64,000 nucleotides of DNA from Fibrobacter sp. UWR3 (GCF_900143055.1 NZ_FRCW01000005.1:248001-312000); one strand, 5' to 3'; numbered from the stretch's first letter, positions 26,126 through 35,952 are shown. Notes: generated by a model from the sequence alone, not told the origin. Program-made: numbers and translations.

Positions 26126-28116
26126 GCTATCTGCGCAGCCGCACCTGCAGGCACTGCACCGCCCGCGTAGTGCGCCTCCATGTACTTAAGCGCATCTTCG
26201 GGCGAAAGCGGAACACTAAAGTAGAATCCCTGAATGTTACGGCAGCCCTCGCTCCGCAGGAATTCCAGCTGTTCCTCAGTTTCTACGCCCTCGGCAATCA
26301 GTTCCAGATTTAGGGACTTCGCAATCCCGATAACCATCTTCGCGAATGCCGCATCTTCCTCGTCGTCGGCGACGTGGTCCACGAACGACTTGTCCATCTT
26401 GAGCGTATGCACCGGCAAGTGCTTCAGGTAAGAAAGGCTGCTGTAGCCCGTGCCAAAGTCATCGATGGAAATCTGCACGCCCATGCACGAAAGTTTGCGC
26501 ATGATGTCCGCCGCCTTCTCCACCTCGCAGGTCGCCGTGTACTCGGTAATCTCGAGTTTCAGGTTACGCGGGTTCAGGTTCGTCTCGGCGAGCACGCGCT
26601 TCACGTCGTCGACCATCGATTCCATCGCAAACTGCTTTGCCGAGAAGTTCACCGCAACGCGGATGTCCTTGAACCCCAGATCCACCCACTTCTTGGTCTG
26701 GATGCACGCCATCTTGAGGATAAGCGCACCCATCGGCACAATGAGCCCGGTCTCTTCGGCCAGCGGGATGAATTCTGCCGGAGAAACAATCCCGTGCTCG
26801 GAATTGTTCCAGCGGACAAGCGCCTCGAAACCGACAATCCGGTCCCCGCTAGCGATATCTATAATGGGCTGGTACATCAGCACGAATTCCTGGGCCTGGA
26901 TGGCGCGGCGGATTTCGTACTCGAGCTTGTAGAGCTTCATCGCCTTCTCGCGGATGCCGCCCGTCACGAACTGGATTCCGCCATGCTGCCCGCTCTTCTT
27001 CAGGTTGCGAAGCACTGCATTCGCACTCGCGAGGATATCCTCAACACAGTCCACATCACTATTCAAGACAACCGCCATCGACGCACTCACAAAGAGCTCG
27101 CTACCGTCCAGCTGGATAGGCGCCTTAATTTTCGTGTGAATCTGCTTCACCTTCGCAAGCAGGTCCTCGCGCACTTCGCTACCCTGGATATCGTGCAAAA
27201 TGACCGCGAAAACATCGGGCCCGATACGCGCCAGAACGTCGTTCTTGCCGCAGGTCGCCTTGATGCGCTCGGCAACCACGCGCAACACGTTATCGCCAAA
27301 GTTGATGGAATAGGATGCGTTTATCGCCCCGAAACTGTCGATATCGAGGAGCGCCACGCCAAAGGTGTATCCCGGTTTCTGGGCGGCCATGTCCACGTCG
27401 ACCTTGAGCTTTTCAAGGAAGAACTTGCGGTTATAAACACCCGTAAGCGCATCCTGGTAGGCGTAGTAGTACTTTTCGCGGGCAATGGCAGACGTGTCAC
27501 TTGCGGTTATGGAACCGATAACGCGGATAGGCCTGTTTTCGGAATCCATCTGCAGGCGTCCCGCAATCATAATCTCTTCGGGCTTGCCCTTCATCGGCGA
27601 AGAAAGCCGGAGCACCTCGGAAAAGTCCTCGCCCGTCTCGAGCGCCTTCATGAACTTTTCCCTGAACGCGACCCAGTCACTCTCCATCACGTAAGACTCG
27701 AGCGCCGAGAACGAGTCCTCGAGAAGTTCCTTCGCGCCAATCAGTTCCGCCACGAGGTTGGACCAGTACACCTTCCCCGTCGAAACGTTAAATGTCCAGA
27801 AGCCCTCGTGCGACACGTCGATCATCATCTGGTGGAGTTCGCTCTGCTCGTGCAGGTCCTTCTGGAAATCGCGAACGGGCTCGGTATCCACCTTCGTCGG
27901 GATTTCCACGTCGGTACGCATCTTCTTGCGGTTACCTACCGTCGGGAACGAGTAGAACAGGGCCAGGTACGCAATAAAGATGATTGCAACAAAATAGGGG
28001 ACAAACGCCATCACATGCCCCGAAAAATGCAGAATATCGGGAACAAACGCCGCGAACATAAAGCACGCGAACAGGAGCGCAAAACGGAGGATTTTGTGTT
28101 CGTCAAAAAGTTTCAT
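26122..28116 (-). CDS. Membrane c-di-GMP phosphodiesterase with degenerate GGDEF and intact EAL
   Basis: 664 residues. Two N-terminal membrane helices are followed by a PAS-like segment (HEGFWTFNVSTGKVYWS), a GGDEF domain (about 210-380) and an EAL domain (about 400-645). The GGDEF signature reads ARIGPDVF, so cyclase activity is unlikely. The EAL domain keeps EALVRW, the Glu of EITEYT, DDFGTGYSSL, KMDKSFV and AEGVET, so c-di-GMP hydrolysis is expected. The C-terminus is Ala/Gly-rich. The upstream region of 510 bases holds only repeats and a terminator. Confidence 0.92.
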   Translation of the reverse strand: MKLFDEHKILRFALLFACFMFAAFVPDILHFSGHVMAFVPYFVAIIFIAYLALFYSFPTVGNRKKMRTDVEIPTKVDTEPVRDFQKDLHEQSELHQMMIDVSHEGFWTFNVSTGKVYWSNLVAELIGAKELLEDSFSALESYVMESDWVAFREKFMKALETGEDFSEVLRLSSPMKGKPEEIMIAGRLQMDSENRPIRVIGSITASDTSAIAREKYYYAYQDALTGVYNRKFFLEKLKVDVDMAAQKPGYTFGVALLDIDSFGAINASYSINFGDNVLRVVAERIKATCGKNDVLARIGPDVFAVILHDIQGSEVREDLLAKVKQIHTKIKAPIQLDGSELFVSASMAVVLNSDVDCVEDILASANAVLRNLKKSGQHGGIQFVTGGIREKAMKLYKLEYEIRRAIQAQEFVLMYQPIIDIASGDRIVGFEALVRWNNSEHGIVSPAEFIPLAEETGLIVPMGALILKMACIQTKKWVDLGFKDIRVAVNFSAKQFAMESMVDDVKRVLAETNLNPRNLKLEITEYTATCEVEKAADIMRKLSCMGVQISIDDFGTGYSSLSYLKHLPVHTLKMDKSFVDHVADDEEDAAFAKMVIGIAKSLNLELIAEGVETEEQLEFLRSEGCRNIQGFYFSVPLSPEDALKYMEAHYAGGAVPAGAAAQIA

Positions 28117-28310
28117 CTATATGACACCCAATGTGCATAAAATAACTCAAAAACCCCAATTTAGATTATTCCCGATTGAATTAAAGCAATTTTGTAAGTA
28201 AAAAAACCGCTCCAAAAGCGAGTATTCCACTTTGGAATAAGCCTTTCTTTTATTCCATAAAGAGATATTTCTGGTATAAAAGACATGCGGGAGGGGCCCC
28301 AGCTCGGAGT

Positions 28311-28378
28311 GGACGCCTACTCCCCAAAGAGGATAACTCAACTAAGCCACTAAAGTGGCAAGTTTCGTATAGGCGTCC
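28311..28378. repeat. TAAA-loop hairpin element, copy A
   Basis: Outer stem GGACGCCTA (28311-28319) / TAGGCGTCC (28370-28378) encloses GAGGATAACTC and a hairpin GCCAC-TAAA-GTGGC (28346-28359) followed by AAGTTTCGT. Copy B at 53984 keeps the flanks but has a different, still paired stem. Confidence 0.8.
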
Positions 28379-28398
28379 GTGGCTGCACTCGGTCATAT

Positions 28399-28416
28399 CG
28401 GCAAGTAAACTTGCCG
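28399..28416. repeat. Isolated TAAA-loop hairpin
   Basis: Perfect seven-base arms CGGCAAG / CTTGCCG around the loop TAAA, 20 bases from copy A of the TAAA-loop element. It may be part of the same structure. Confidence 0.6.
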
Positions 28417-28494
28417 CTGCGACACTCGTTTGCACACTACTGCGAAGGCCAGAACATATAAAAAAGCCCCCAGCTTTTTACCGAGGGCAGTTTC

Positions 28495-28626
28495 CCGTGA
28501 GCAAGAATCTAGCGGATTCGGTCGTATCCGTGAGCAAAAAAGGGCGACCAGTATTAACTGGTCGTCCTTTGCGAGAGCGAGCGCAGACCGGAGAAGTGGT
28601 TCCCGAGTCTAGCGCGAGCGGTCGTA
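28495..28626. repeat. CCGTGAGC...GGTCGTAT structured repeat, one truncated and one full unit
   Basis: The full unit 28528-28626 reads CCGTGAGC, a long hairpin (28542-28567), GCGAGAGC, ACCGGAG, CCCGAG and AGCGGTCGTAT. A truncated unit 28495-28527 keeps only the two ends (CCGTGAGC...TCGGTCGTAT). The full unit stops exactly at the gdhA stop codon. The same block order is found twice at 39552-39743. Confidence 0.85.
28536..28567 (-). terminator. gdhA intrinsic terminator inside the structured repeat
   Basis: An 11-base stem (28542-28552 with 28557-28567, one G-T pair, loop ATTA) is followed on the minus strand by six T. It is the variable hairpin of the CCGTGAGC repeat. Confidence 0.88.
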
Positions 28627-30006
<1,380 letters not shown>

Positions 30007-30079
30007 TTAATGTTTTTAACGCTTGTAAAGATAGCAAAGGGGCATGACAAATAGTGAAAAACGGGCAAAAATCTTCAAA

Positions 30080-30099
30080 AACTTACATTTTTGTAAGTT
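30080..30099. promoter_or_regulatory. Palindrome upstream of gdhA, proximal copy
   Basis: AACTTACATTTTTGTAAGTT, perfect eight-base arms with loop TTTT. It lies about 104 bases before the gdhA ATG. A second copy with one mismatch is 82 bases further upstream. Likely a regulator binding site. Confidence 0.6.
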
Positions 30100-30161
30100 A
30101 GTTTTTTGTCAGTTTTAAAAAGTTTGAATTTTCGTTAAATTTCACGGCATAGAAATGCAAA

Positions 30162-30181
30162 AACCTACATTTTTGTAAGTT
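30162..30181. promoter_or_regulatory. Palindrome upstream of gdhA, distal copy
   Basis: AACCTACATTTTTGTAAGTT, the same site with one substitution in the left arm. Both copies are also flanked by AAAA on the left. Confidence 0.6.
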
Positions 30182-30249
30182 TTATATTTTCACTATCATT
30201 CGTAACGAAAATTTTACAGACGCCGGGTATGCTTTAGAGCGTTTATAAA

Positions 30250-30274
30250 GATCCCCGCCTACGCGGGGATGACA
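30250..30274 (+). repeat. Palindromic repeat, ATCCCC/GGGGAT type
   Basis: Identical over 25 bases to the copies at 4382 and 6962. It lies between the gdhA regulatory region and the stop of the patatin gene. Confidence 0.9.
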
Positions 30275-30296
30275 GTTGAACAATGTCAGGGATGAT

Positions 30297-31142
30297 TTAG
30301 AGTTCGAGGAAGGCCTTCAGGTCGTCCATGCGGCGCTTCGCCATCTCGACTCCGTGCTCGTAGGACTCGTTCATCTTGTCCATGTCGGTATCGAACTGGT
30401 CGCACAGTTCTATGAGGGGGCGAACCAGGAACAGCCTCCCCTCCTTCTCGAGTTTCTCCATCTGCACGAACATCTTCTCGTAACGCTTGAGACGCACCAT
30501 CAGGGCGCGGAAAAGTTCGGGGTACTTGCGCTTGTACATCGGGTTGAGGATTGCGCGGTACTTGCGGAAATCCGTCACGGCCTCGCCCGGGTAATGCGTC
30601 GAAACAGCCACCACCTTGTCGCAGCCCTTCTCGAAGGCGCGCTCATACGGGATAGGGACCGTAATGCAGCCGTCGGCGTAGTGCTTGCCGTCGAGAGATG
30701 CCATCGGGAAAATCATCGGGAGGGCGCAGCTCGCGCTAATCAGGTCCAGAAGGCGCTTCTTGTCTTGCCTTTCGGACTTGAACTCGGCGCGGCCGGTCTC
30801 ACAGCAGGTGAGACCGATTTCGAATTCAATCTTGGAATTCCGGTAGGCCTCGAAATCGAGCGGCATCTTGCCGTCGGCCGCGAGGTAATTCAATGCGTGA
30901 AATTCCTTCTGGATTCCGATAAACTTGCTCGCCCATTTTTTGCCCTCTTGCAGGCGTGTCGGGAGAACGATAAACTTGAGCCTTCCCTGCTGGCGGGTAA
31001 TGAAGTTCACCGCCGCGTGCGCACCGGCGGAAACGCCCGCAACGTAATTGAAGTCTATACCCTCGTCGAACCAGGTGTCCAGCACTCCTGCGCTGAACAT
31101 CGTCTGGCGCGAGCCTCCTTCCAGCACCAACCCCGCCTTCAC
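30297..31142 (-). CDS. Patatin-like phospholipase
   Basis: 281 residues. The Ser-Asp dyad is visible: oxyanion segment LVLEGGSRQTMFSAG, nucleophile GVSAGA (residue about 39) and DGCITVP for the Asp (residue about 161). It hydrolyses acyl esters of lipids. The GTG start at 31142 overlaps the upstream stop (GTGA) behind a GGGGG ribosome site. It is the last gene of the acyl operon that begins with the ACP at 35952, so it may release or remodel the acyl product. Confidence 0.88.
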   Translation of the reverse strand: MKAGLVLEGGSRQTMFSAGVLDTWFDEGIDFNYVAGVSAGAHAAVNFITRQQGRLKFIVLPTRLQEGKKWASKFIGIQKEFHALNYLAADGKMPLDFEAYRNSKIEFEIGLTCCETGRAEFKSERQDKKRLLDLISASCALPMIFPMASLDGKHYADGCITVPIPYERAFEKGCDKVVAVSTHYPGEAVTDFRKYRAILNPMYKRKYPELFRALMVRLKRYEKMFVQMEKLEKEGRLFLVRPLIELCDQFDTDMDKMNESYEHGVEMAKRRMDDLKAFLEL

Positions 31143-31924
31143 GCATTCCCCCTATTGTCATCCCCGGCCTGACCGGGCGGACAGCACTTAGAGCTTTGCT
31201 CTTTAGTGCGCATGGCCTCCAAGGTGGGGATCTGTTCGGACGGAGTTTCTGCCGCAATGGGCAAAACCGGCGGTTCGGCAACGCCGAGCGCACGCTGCTT
31301 GAGCGTCCAAACCTTCTGGCGGAAATACTCACTGCGTTCGGCCAGATGCTTCGAAGAAGGTATGCCCTTCACGCGCTCGATTTTTTCGGGCTCGCCCACG
31401 ACTATGCGGGTGCGGCGCCCTATCTTGTACACACCTTCAAGGCCCACCGAAAGCACGGGAGCGCCCGTACTACGCGCAAGGAAAGCAAAGCCCGTCTTGA
31501 ATTCGTTCAGCAGGCCATCGTAACGGCACTTGCCCTCGGGGAAAATAATGACGTTGTTCCCCTTTTCAAGTTCGCGCTTCGCTAGCAAGGCCCATTCGGT
31601 ATCCAGGTTAAAACGGTCGCAGGGAATCACGCACTTGACACGCGTCAAAGCCCAGCTGAAATGCGGGGCTTCCACCTGGTCCTTCGCCACCACGATGCTC
31701 TTCTTGTGGAAAAAGATGGCAAGCATCATGAGGGGGTCCCACATGCTGGTATGGTTCGCGATAATAACCGAGGGCGTCTTGAGCCGCGGGGACTTTACCG
31801 AACCCGCAAAAGTAATCTTCGGGCGGTACGCCACCAGCAGGTAAACGCGCACGGTGTATATCACGACCACCATGACGAACTGCATAAAAAGTTCAAACAG
31901 AAAATTTTTCTTCTTTACTTTCAC
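31139..31924 (-). CDS. PlsC-type 1-acyl-glycerol-phosphate acyltransferase family protein
   Basis: 261 residues. A membrane segment near the N-terminus is followed by the acyltransferase blocks NHTSMWD (NHx4D), CDRFNLD and FPEGKCRYDG. It would move an acyl chain from ACP or CoA to a lipid acceptor. It starts with GTG at 31924. The last 15 or so residues (CCPPGQAGDDNRGNA) are encoded by a palindromic repeat (31156-31183) that seems to have replaced the original C-terminus. Its stop overlaps the patatin start. Confidence 0.88.
   Translation of the reverse strand: MKVKKKNFLFELFMQFVMVVVIYTVRVYLLVAYRPKITFAGSVKSPRLKTPSVIIANHTSMWDPLMMLAIFFHKKSIVVAKDQVEAPHFSWALTRVKCVIPCDRFNLDTEWALLAKRELEKGNNVIIFPEGKCRYDGLLNEFKTGFAFLARSTGAPVLSVGLEGVYKIGRRTRIVVGEPEKIERVKGIPSSKHLAERSEYFRQKVWTLKQRALGVAEPPVLPIAAETPSEQIPTLEAMRTKEQSSKCCPPGQAGDDNRGNA
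31156..31183 (-). repeat. Palindromic repeat forming the end of the PlsC-like gene
   Basis: On the minus strand it ends GGCCGGGGATGACA, the family 3' end; the 5' arm is decayed (GTCCGCCCGG). It is translated as the C-terminal tail of the acyltransferase. Confidence 0.75.
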
Positions 31925-31934
31925 TTTATTTACA

Positions 31935-31975
31935 GATCCTTCGACTACGGGCTTCGCCCTGCGCTCAGGATGACA
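31935..31975 (+). repeat. Palindromic repeat, ATCCT/AGGAT type
   Basis: GATCCTTCGACTACGG...CGCTCAGGATGACA, with an inner GGGCTTCGCCC hairpin. It fills the gap between the FabZ-like and PlsC-like genes. The copy at 48410 inside tilS has the same ends. Confidence 0.88.
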
Positions 31976-31984
31976 GCGGGAATA

Positions 31985-32431
31985 CTATTTCCCCAAAGAT
32001 TCCTTGGGAATGCTCGTAAACGTCAGCGCACCCTTCGCGTGCACGTTGCCGTTCACCTTCACGATGCAGTCAAAACCAACGAGAACGCCACCGCCCTTCG
32101 TCTTGTTCACGGTAATTTCGAGCTGGTCGCCGGGAATTACCGGCTTCACGAACTTGAACCCGTCAATCTTCAAAAGCACGTAGAGGTTCTTTTCCAAATC
32201 CTCTGCGGGCTTCTCGATAACGAGGGAGCAGAGCTGCGCGCAACTTTCCACGATAAGCACGCCCGGCATAATGGGCGTCTGCGGGAAGTGACCCGTAAAG
32301 TACGGTTCGTTCACGCTCACATTCTTAATGCCCACGGCAGATTCATTCGGCACGAGTTCCGAGACCTTCTCGATCATCTGGAACGGCGGGCGCTGTGCAA
32401 TCTTTTCGCTGATTTCAAAAATGTTCATCAT
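31985..32431 (-). CDS. fabZ: 3-hydroxyacyl-ACP dehydratase, FabZ family
   Basis: 148 residues, hot-dog fold. The catalytic His lies in GHFPQTPIMPGVLIVE and the Glu is in the same helix. Removes water from 3-hydroxyacyl-ACP in chain elongation. The start ATGATG overlaps the fabG stop. It belongs to the operon ACP, KS, FabG, FabZ, PlsC, patatin, so it may serve a dedicated acyl product and not general lipid synthesis. Confidence 0.9.
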   Translation of the reverse strand: MMNIFEISEKIAQRPPFQMIEKVSELVPNESAVGIKNVSVNEPYFTGHFPQTPIMPGVLIVESCAQLCSLVIEKPAEDLEKNLYVLLKIDGFKFVKPVIPGDQLEITVNKTKGGGVLVGFDCIVKVNGNVHAKGALTFTSIPKESLGK

Positions 32432-33159
32432 AGAGAAAGGCCTCCATCGAGCACGAACACCTGGCCCGTCACGTAGGCGAACTGGTCAGACGCGAGCGCA
32501 GACACGATGTTCGCGACTTCGTCTGCGGTACCGAAGCGCTTGAGAGGAATCTTTTCCACATAGCCCTTGCGGGTCTCTTCGGGGATAGCCTCAATCATCT
32601 CGGTCGCGATAAAGCCGGGAGCCACGGCATTCACGCGGATACCGAAACCGCCGAGTTCCTTCGCGAGGGTCTGCGTGAGGGAGTTCACCGCACCCTTCGT
32701 GGCGCTATAGACAGCCTGACCGGCGAGCGCGAACTTGGAGGAGACGGAGCTCATGTTGATAATCACACCGGACTTCTGCTTGTACATCTTCACCGCAACC
32801 TGCTGGGCGCAGTAGAAGTAGCCCTTCACGTTCAGGTCGAAGCACTTGTCGAGCGTTTCGGGGTTCATCATCATCAGGTATTCGTCGCGCACGATGCCCG
32901 CATTGTTCACGAGCACGTCGATGCGGCCGTAGGCCTTGAACACCTCGCGCACCATGACCTTCACCTGCGAGAGGTCGGCCACGTTCGCCTTGTAAATCAT
33001 GCCATCACCACCCTCGGCCTTAATCTGGTCGAGCGTCTGCTGCGCGGCCTCGTCGGAACTGGAGTAGTTCACCACGACCGTGTAGCCATCACGGGCAAGG
33101 CGCAAGGCACAAGCCTTGCCGATTCCCTTCGATGCACCTGTAACGAGAGCAACTTTCAT
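32428..33159 (-). CDS. fabG: 3-oxoacyl-ACP reductase, FabG family
   Basis: 243 residues, short-chain dehydrogenase. The cofactor site is TGASKGIGKACA, then NNAGIVRD, and the catalytic Ser-Tyr-Lys lie in NMSSVSSKFALAGQAVYSATKGA. Reduces 3-oxoacyl-ACP with NADPH. A good ribosome site GGGAGG precedes the ATG, 16 bases after the ketosynthase stop. Confidence 0.95.
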   Translation of the reverse strand: MKVALVTGASKGIGKACALRLARDGYTVVVNYSSSDEAAQQTLDQIKAEGGDGMIYKANVADLSQVKVMVREVFKAYGRIDVLVNNAGIVRDEYLMMMNPETLDKCFDLNVKGYFYCAQQVAVKMYKQKSGVIINMSSVSSKFALAGQAVYSATKGAVNSLTQTLAKELGGFGIRVNAVAPGFIATEMIEAIPEETRKGYVEKIPLKRFGTADEVANIVSALASDQFAYVTGQVFVLDGGLSL

Positions 33160-33175
33160 TTTTGAGCCTCCCTAT

Positions 33176-35578
33176 TTAAGGATTTTTTCCAAACACGACT
33201 GCGCTGTAAGAGCCACCCGCCGCAAAAGAGATGATTAGAATTTTCTTGAGGTTCGTCGCATCGGCAGACTTGCTTGTCACGGAACCATCGCCCGCAATAA
33301 AAAAGGCGTTGTCGCAAGCAAGTTCGCCGTTCAACAGGAGCGCAGCTTCTGCGGCGGCGAGCGCGGCAGACCCCGCACGGCCTTCGCCGACACGTTCCTT
33401 GACCTCGAACAGCGGCATCGTAGCGAGCTTGTCGCCGAACACGCGCTTGAGGGCACCCTTCTCGATATCGTCGATACGCTTGCAGCCGTTCGCGAATCCG
33501 CAAACCGCATCGATATCGGCGGCAGAGAGGCCCGCATCGGCCAGGGCGTCGTTGATAGCCTTGTCGAGCGCCTCGTCAGAACCAGCGAGCTTGCCGAACT
33601 TCACGTTCTTGCGGCCATGGCCAAACCCGAGCGCATAGCAATAGACCTTCGCACCGCGGGCCTTCGCGTAATCCTCTTCCTCGAGCATTATCGACACAGA
33701 GCCGTCGCCCACCACGAAGCCTTCGTTTTCGGCAAAGGGTGCGACCACATCGCCTGCGGCAACACCGAGCTTCTGGGCGAATTCGGTAATAATCGGCAGG
33801 TTCTCGTCGGTACCGGTCGCCATCATCGCCTTTTCCTGGCCGTCGTGGATGACGTTCATGGAGTAACCGATGCTGTCGAGACCGGAAAGCGGGCCCGTCG
33901 TAATCGTGACACCGTAGCCCTTGATGCCGGAGCAAATCGAGAGGTAACCACCGGCGGCGTTGTAAACCGTGTGCGGGAACTTGAACGCGGAACCGCCCGC
34001 GTTGCCCGCCTCGGCAATCAGTTCCTCGAAATCGTAGGTAGCACCGAGACCGCCCTCGCTGGTCCCCACGATAATGCCGATATCCTTCGCGTTGTCGTCG
34101 GTCACCTGGAATGCGGAATCCTGCAGAGCGCGCATGCCCGAAACCGTCTGGAGCTGGCCCAGGTTATCGAGCTTGCGGTAGAACGCCATCTTGATGCCAA
34201 GTTCCTTGTAATCCTCGAGCGCGATGGTCGAATGCACCGAAGCGCTCTCGGGCTTCTTGCCCGCCTTTACGGCATCCAGGTAGGCAGCCTTGCTGTTGCC
34301 GAGCGGAGACACGATTCCAAGACCGGTCACCGCAATTTTCTTCGCCTTGGCGGACTGGGCGGAAACTTCGCCCGGCACCTTCGAGAACACGATGGCGGCG
34401 TTCGTGCCGCCGAATGCCACGTTGTTGCTCAACACGCACTTGAGTTCCTTGTGGCGGGCCTTGTTCTGCACAAAGTCGAGAGCGCCCACCTTCTCCTTGA
34501 GGGCGGCGGACTGTTCCTCGGTATAGGGGAACGTCGGGAGCACCGTATCGGTCGTAAGCGCCTTGATGCTGAAAACCGCCTCGATGGCACCCGCGGCGCC
34601 CAGGCAGTGGCCCGTCATCACCTTCGTGGAACTCACGCTCACGTTCGCATTGTCTTCGCCAAAGAAATTCTTGAAAGCCGTAATTTCAGCATTGTCGTTC
34701 TTGCCCGTGCCGGTACCGTGAGCGTTCACGTAACCGATATCGGACTTGTCGATGCCGGAGTTCTTGACGGCGCGGTTGATGGCCTCCATCAGGCACACGC
34801 CATCTTCGCGCGGGGCAGTAATGTGGTTCGCGTCGCTCGTGACGCCGGAGCCGAGCACTTCGCAATAAGTCTTCGCGCTGCGCTTCTGGGCATGTTCGTA
34901 GGATTCCACGATGACGATACCCGCACCTTCACCGAGCGTGATGCCGTTACAACGGTTAAACGGGGAGCAGCCGTTCTCGTCGAGTGCATGAAGCGAAAGG
35001 AAGCCGGAATACGGCACGGAAGCGAAGGAATCCGCACCGCCCGCAATCACCACGTCGGCCTTGCCCGCGCGGATGAGGTCGCAGGCGACCGCGATAGAAA
35101 TCGTACCCGCCGCACACGCATTCGCCACGTTCGTCACGATGCCGCCCGCGCCACAGGTTTCTGCCACCTGGCTTGCAATGGATGCAATCGGCATCTTCGC
35201 AATTTCTGCGGCATCGCGCCCGTGCTGGTGATACTGTTCAATGGAAAGCACGCCACCCACGCAACTGCCGATAACTACGCTCACGCGCTGGTCGTCACCA
35301 AAATTAGAAAGCCCCGCATCGGCGAGGGCCTCGTTCGCGGCCTTGATGCAGAGCTTCGAGACGCGGTCCTTCTCTTCGGGGGCGTCAATCTGGTCGAGCG
35401 TGTCACACTTGACTTCGGCAGCCAAGTCCGCGTAGCAGTTCTTTGTATCTAGGGAAGTCGTCTTGTGGATTCCCGAAACGGATTCTAAAGCACTCTTCCA
35501 GGTTTCTTCGACATTGTTACCGACGGCGCAAATTACGCCCAGGCCAGTAACTACACAGCGACGTTCATCAGGTGTCAT
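33176..35578 (-). CDS. Fused beta-ketoacyl synthase plus degenerate ketosynthase (KS-CLF-like)
   Basis: About 800 residues. ATG 35578 was chosen because GGAATGG precedes it and CVVTGLGVI follows at once; ATG 35584 is possible. The first half (1-405) is a complete FabF-type synthase with Cys in NACAAGT, His in NAHGTGTGKND and Lys/His in STKVMTGHCLGAAGA. The second half (from KKIAVTGLGIVSPLG, about residue 415) keeps the fold but has TTGPLSGLDS where the active Cys should be, GFANGCK for HGTGT and GEGRAGSAA for GHxxGAAG. This is the pattern of a chain-length factor, here joined to its partner. It condenses malonyl-ACP with an acyl starter. Confidence 0.9.
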   Translation of the reverse strand: MTPDERRCVVTGLGVICAVGNNVEETWKSALESVSGIHKTTSLDTKNCYADLAAEVKCDTLDQIDAPEEKDRVSKLCIKAANEALADAGLSNFGDDQRVSVVIGSCVGGVLSIEQYHQHGRDAAEIAKMPIASIASQVAETCGAGGIVTNVANACAAGTISIAVACDLIRAGKADVVIAGGADSFASVPYSGFLSLHALDENGCSPFNRCNGITLGEGAGIVIVESYEHAQKRSAKTYCEVLGSGVTSDANHITAPREDGVCLMEAINRAVKNSGIDKSDIGYVNAHGTGTGKNDNAEITAFKNFFGEDNANVSVSSTKVMTGHCLGAAGAIEAVFSIKALTTDTVLPTFPYTEEQSAALKEKVGALDFVQNKARHKELKCVLSNNVAFGGTNAAIVFSKVPGEVSAQSAKAKKIAVTGLGIVSPLGNSKAAYLDAVKAGKKPESASVHSTIALEDYKELGIKMAFYRKLDNLGQLQTVSGMRALQDSAFQVTDDNAKDIGIIVGTSEGGLGATYDFEELIAEAGNAGGSAFKFPHTVYNAAGGYLSICSGIKGYGVTITTGPLSGLDSIGYSMNVIHDGQEKAMMATGTDENLPIITEFAQKLGVAAGDVVAPFAENEGFVVGDGSVSIMLEEEDYAKARGAKVYCYALGFGHGRKNVKFGKLAGSDEALDKAINDALADAGLSAADIDAVCGFANGCKRIDDIEKGALKRVFGDKLATMPLFEVKERVGEGRAGSAALAAAEAALLLNGELACDNAFFIAGDGSVTSKSADATNLKKILIISFAAGGSYSAVVFGKNP

Positions 35579-35644
35579 ATCCATTCCAAAAAAAAACAGG
35601 TTAGTGGTTGCCACGTCACCTTTAATATCTACGCAAGCGCTGGT

Positions 35645-35674
35645 GATCCCATCGCCTACGGCTCCAGGATAACA
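35645..35674 (+). repeat. Palindromic repeat, decayed tail
   Basis: GATCCCATCGCC...GGCTCCAGGATAACA. The outer stem and the 3' tail (AACA for GACA) carry changes. It lies between the ACP and ketosynthase genes of one operon. Confidence 0.7.
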
Positions 35675-35706
35675 GCACCGAAGAATGCGCTTGATAGGGC
35701 GACGAA

Positions 35707-35952
35707 TTAAGCCTTGTGGCTTTCGATGTAAGCGGCGATGGTATCGATGCTCTGGAAGTTTTCCTTCGCGACACCGGTCATGGACACGCCGAAGTTGGAA
35801 TCCACGAAGGAAATGATTTCGAGGGAATCGACGGAATCGAGACCGATTTCTTCGCCAAAGAGCGGGGTGTCGAACTGGAGAACGTCGCCATCTACGCCGA
35901 GATCGGACATAAAGAAGGCCTTGAGCTTGCTTTTCATTTCTTCGTTTGCCAT
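35707..35952 (-). CDS. Acyl carrier protein
   Basis: 81 residues, acidic and helical. The phosphopantetheine Ser lies in GLDSVDSLEI (residue about 40). The start ATG follows AGAGGAAAC. It is the first gene of the minus-strand acyl operon and probably the dedicated carrier for it. It may not be the housekeeping AcpP: residues MSDLGVDGDVLQFDTPLFGEEI differ from the usual E. coli-like form. Confidence 0.93.
   Translation of the reverse strand: MANEEMKSKLKAFFMSDLGVDGDVLQFDTPLFGEEIGLDSVDSLEIISFVDSNFGVSMTGVAKENFQSIDTIAAYIESHKA

Larger units (their letters stand above)
28117..28494. other. Intergenic region with structured repeats, no gene found
   Basis: No convincing coding region or tRNA. 28117-28260 is AT-rich and should hold the promoter of the GGDEF/EAL gene. 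28311-28416 holds the TAAA-loop hairpins listed separately. On the minus strand 28461-28480 gives a small GC stem followed by T (CAGCTTTTT on the plus strand), a possible second terminator. Confidence 0.6.

Noticed and set aside
26122-28116. Active diguanylate cyclase
   Set aside because: The GGDEF signature is IGPDVF; only the EAL half has its catalytic residues.
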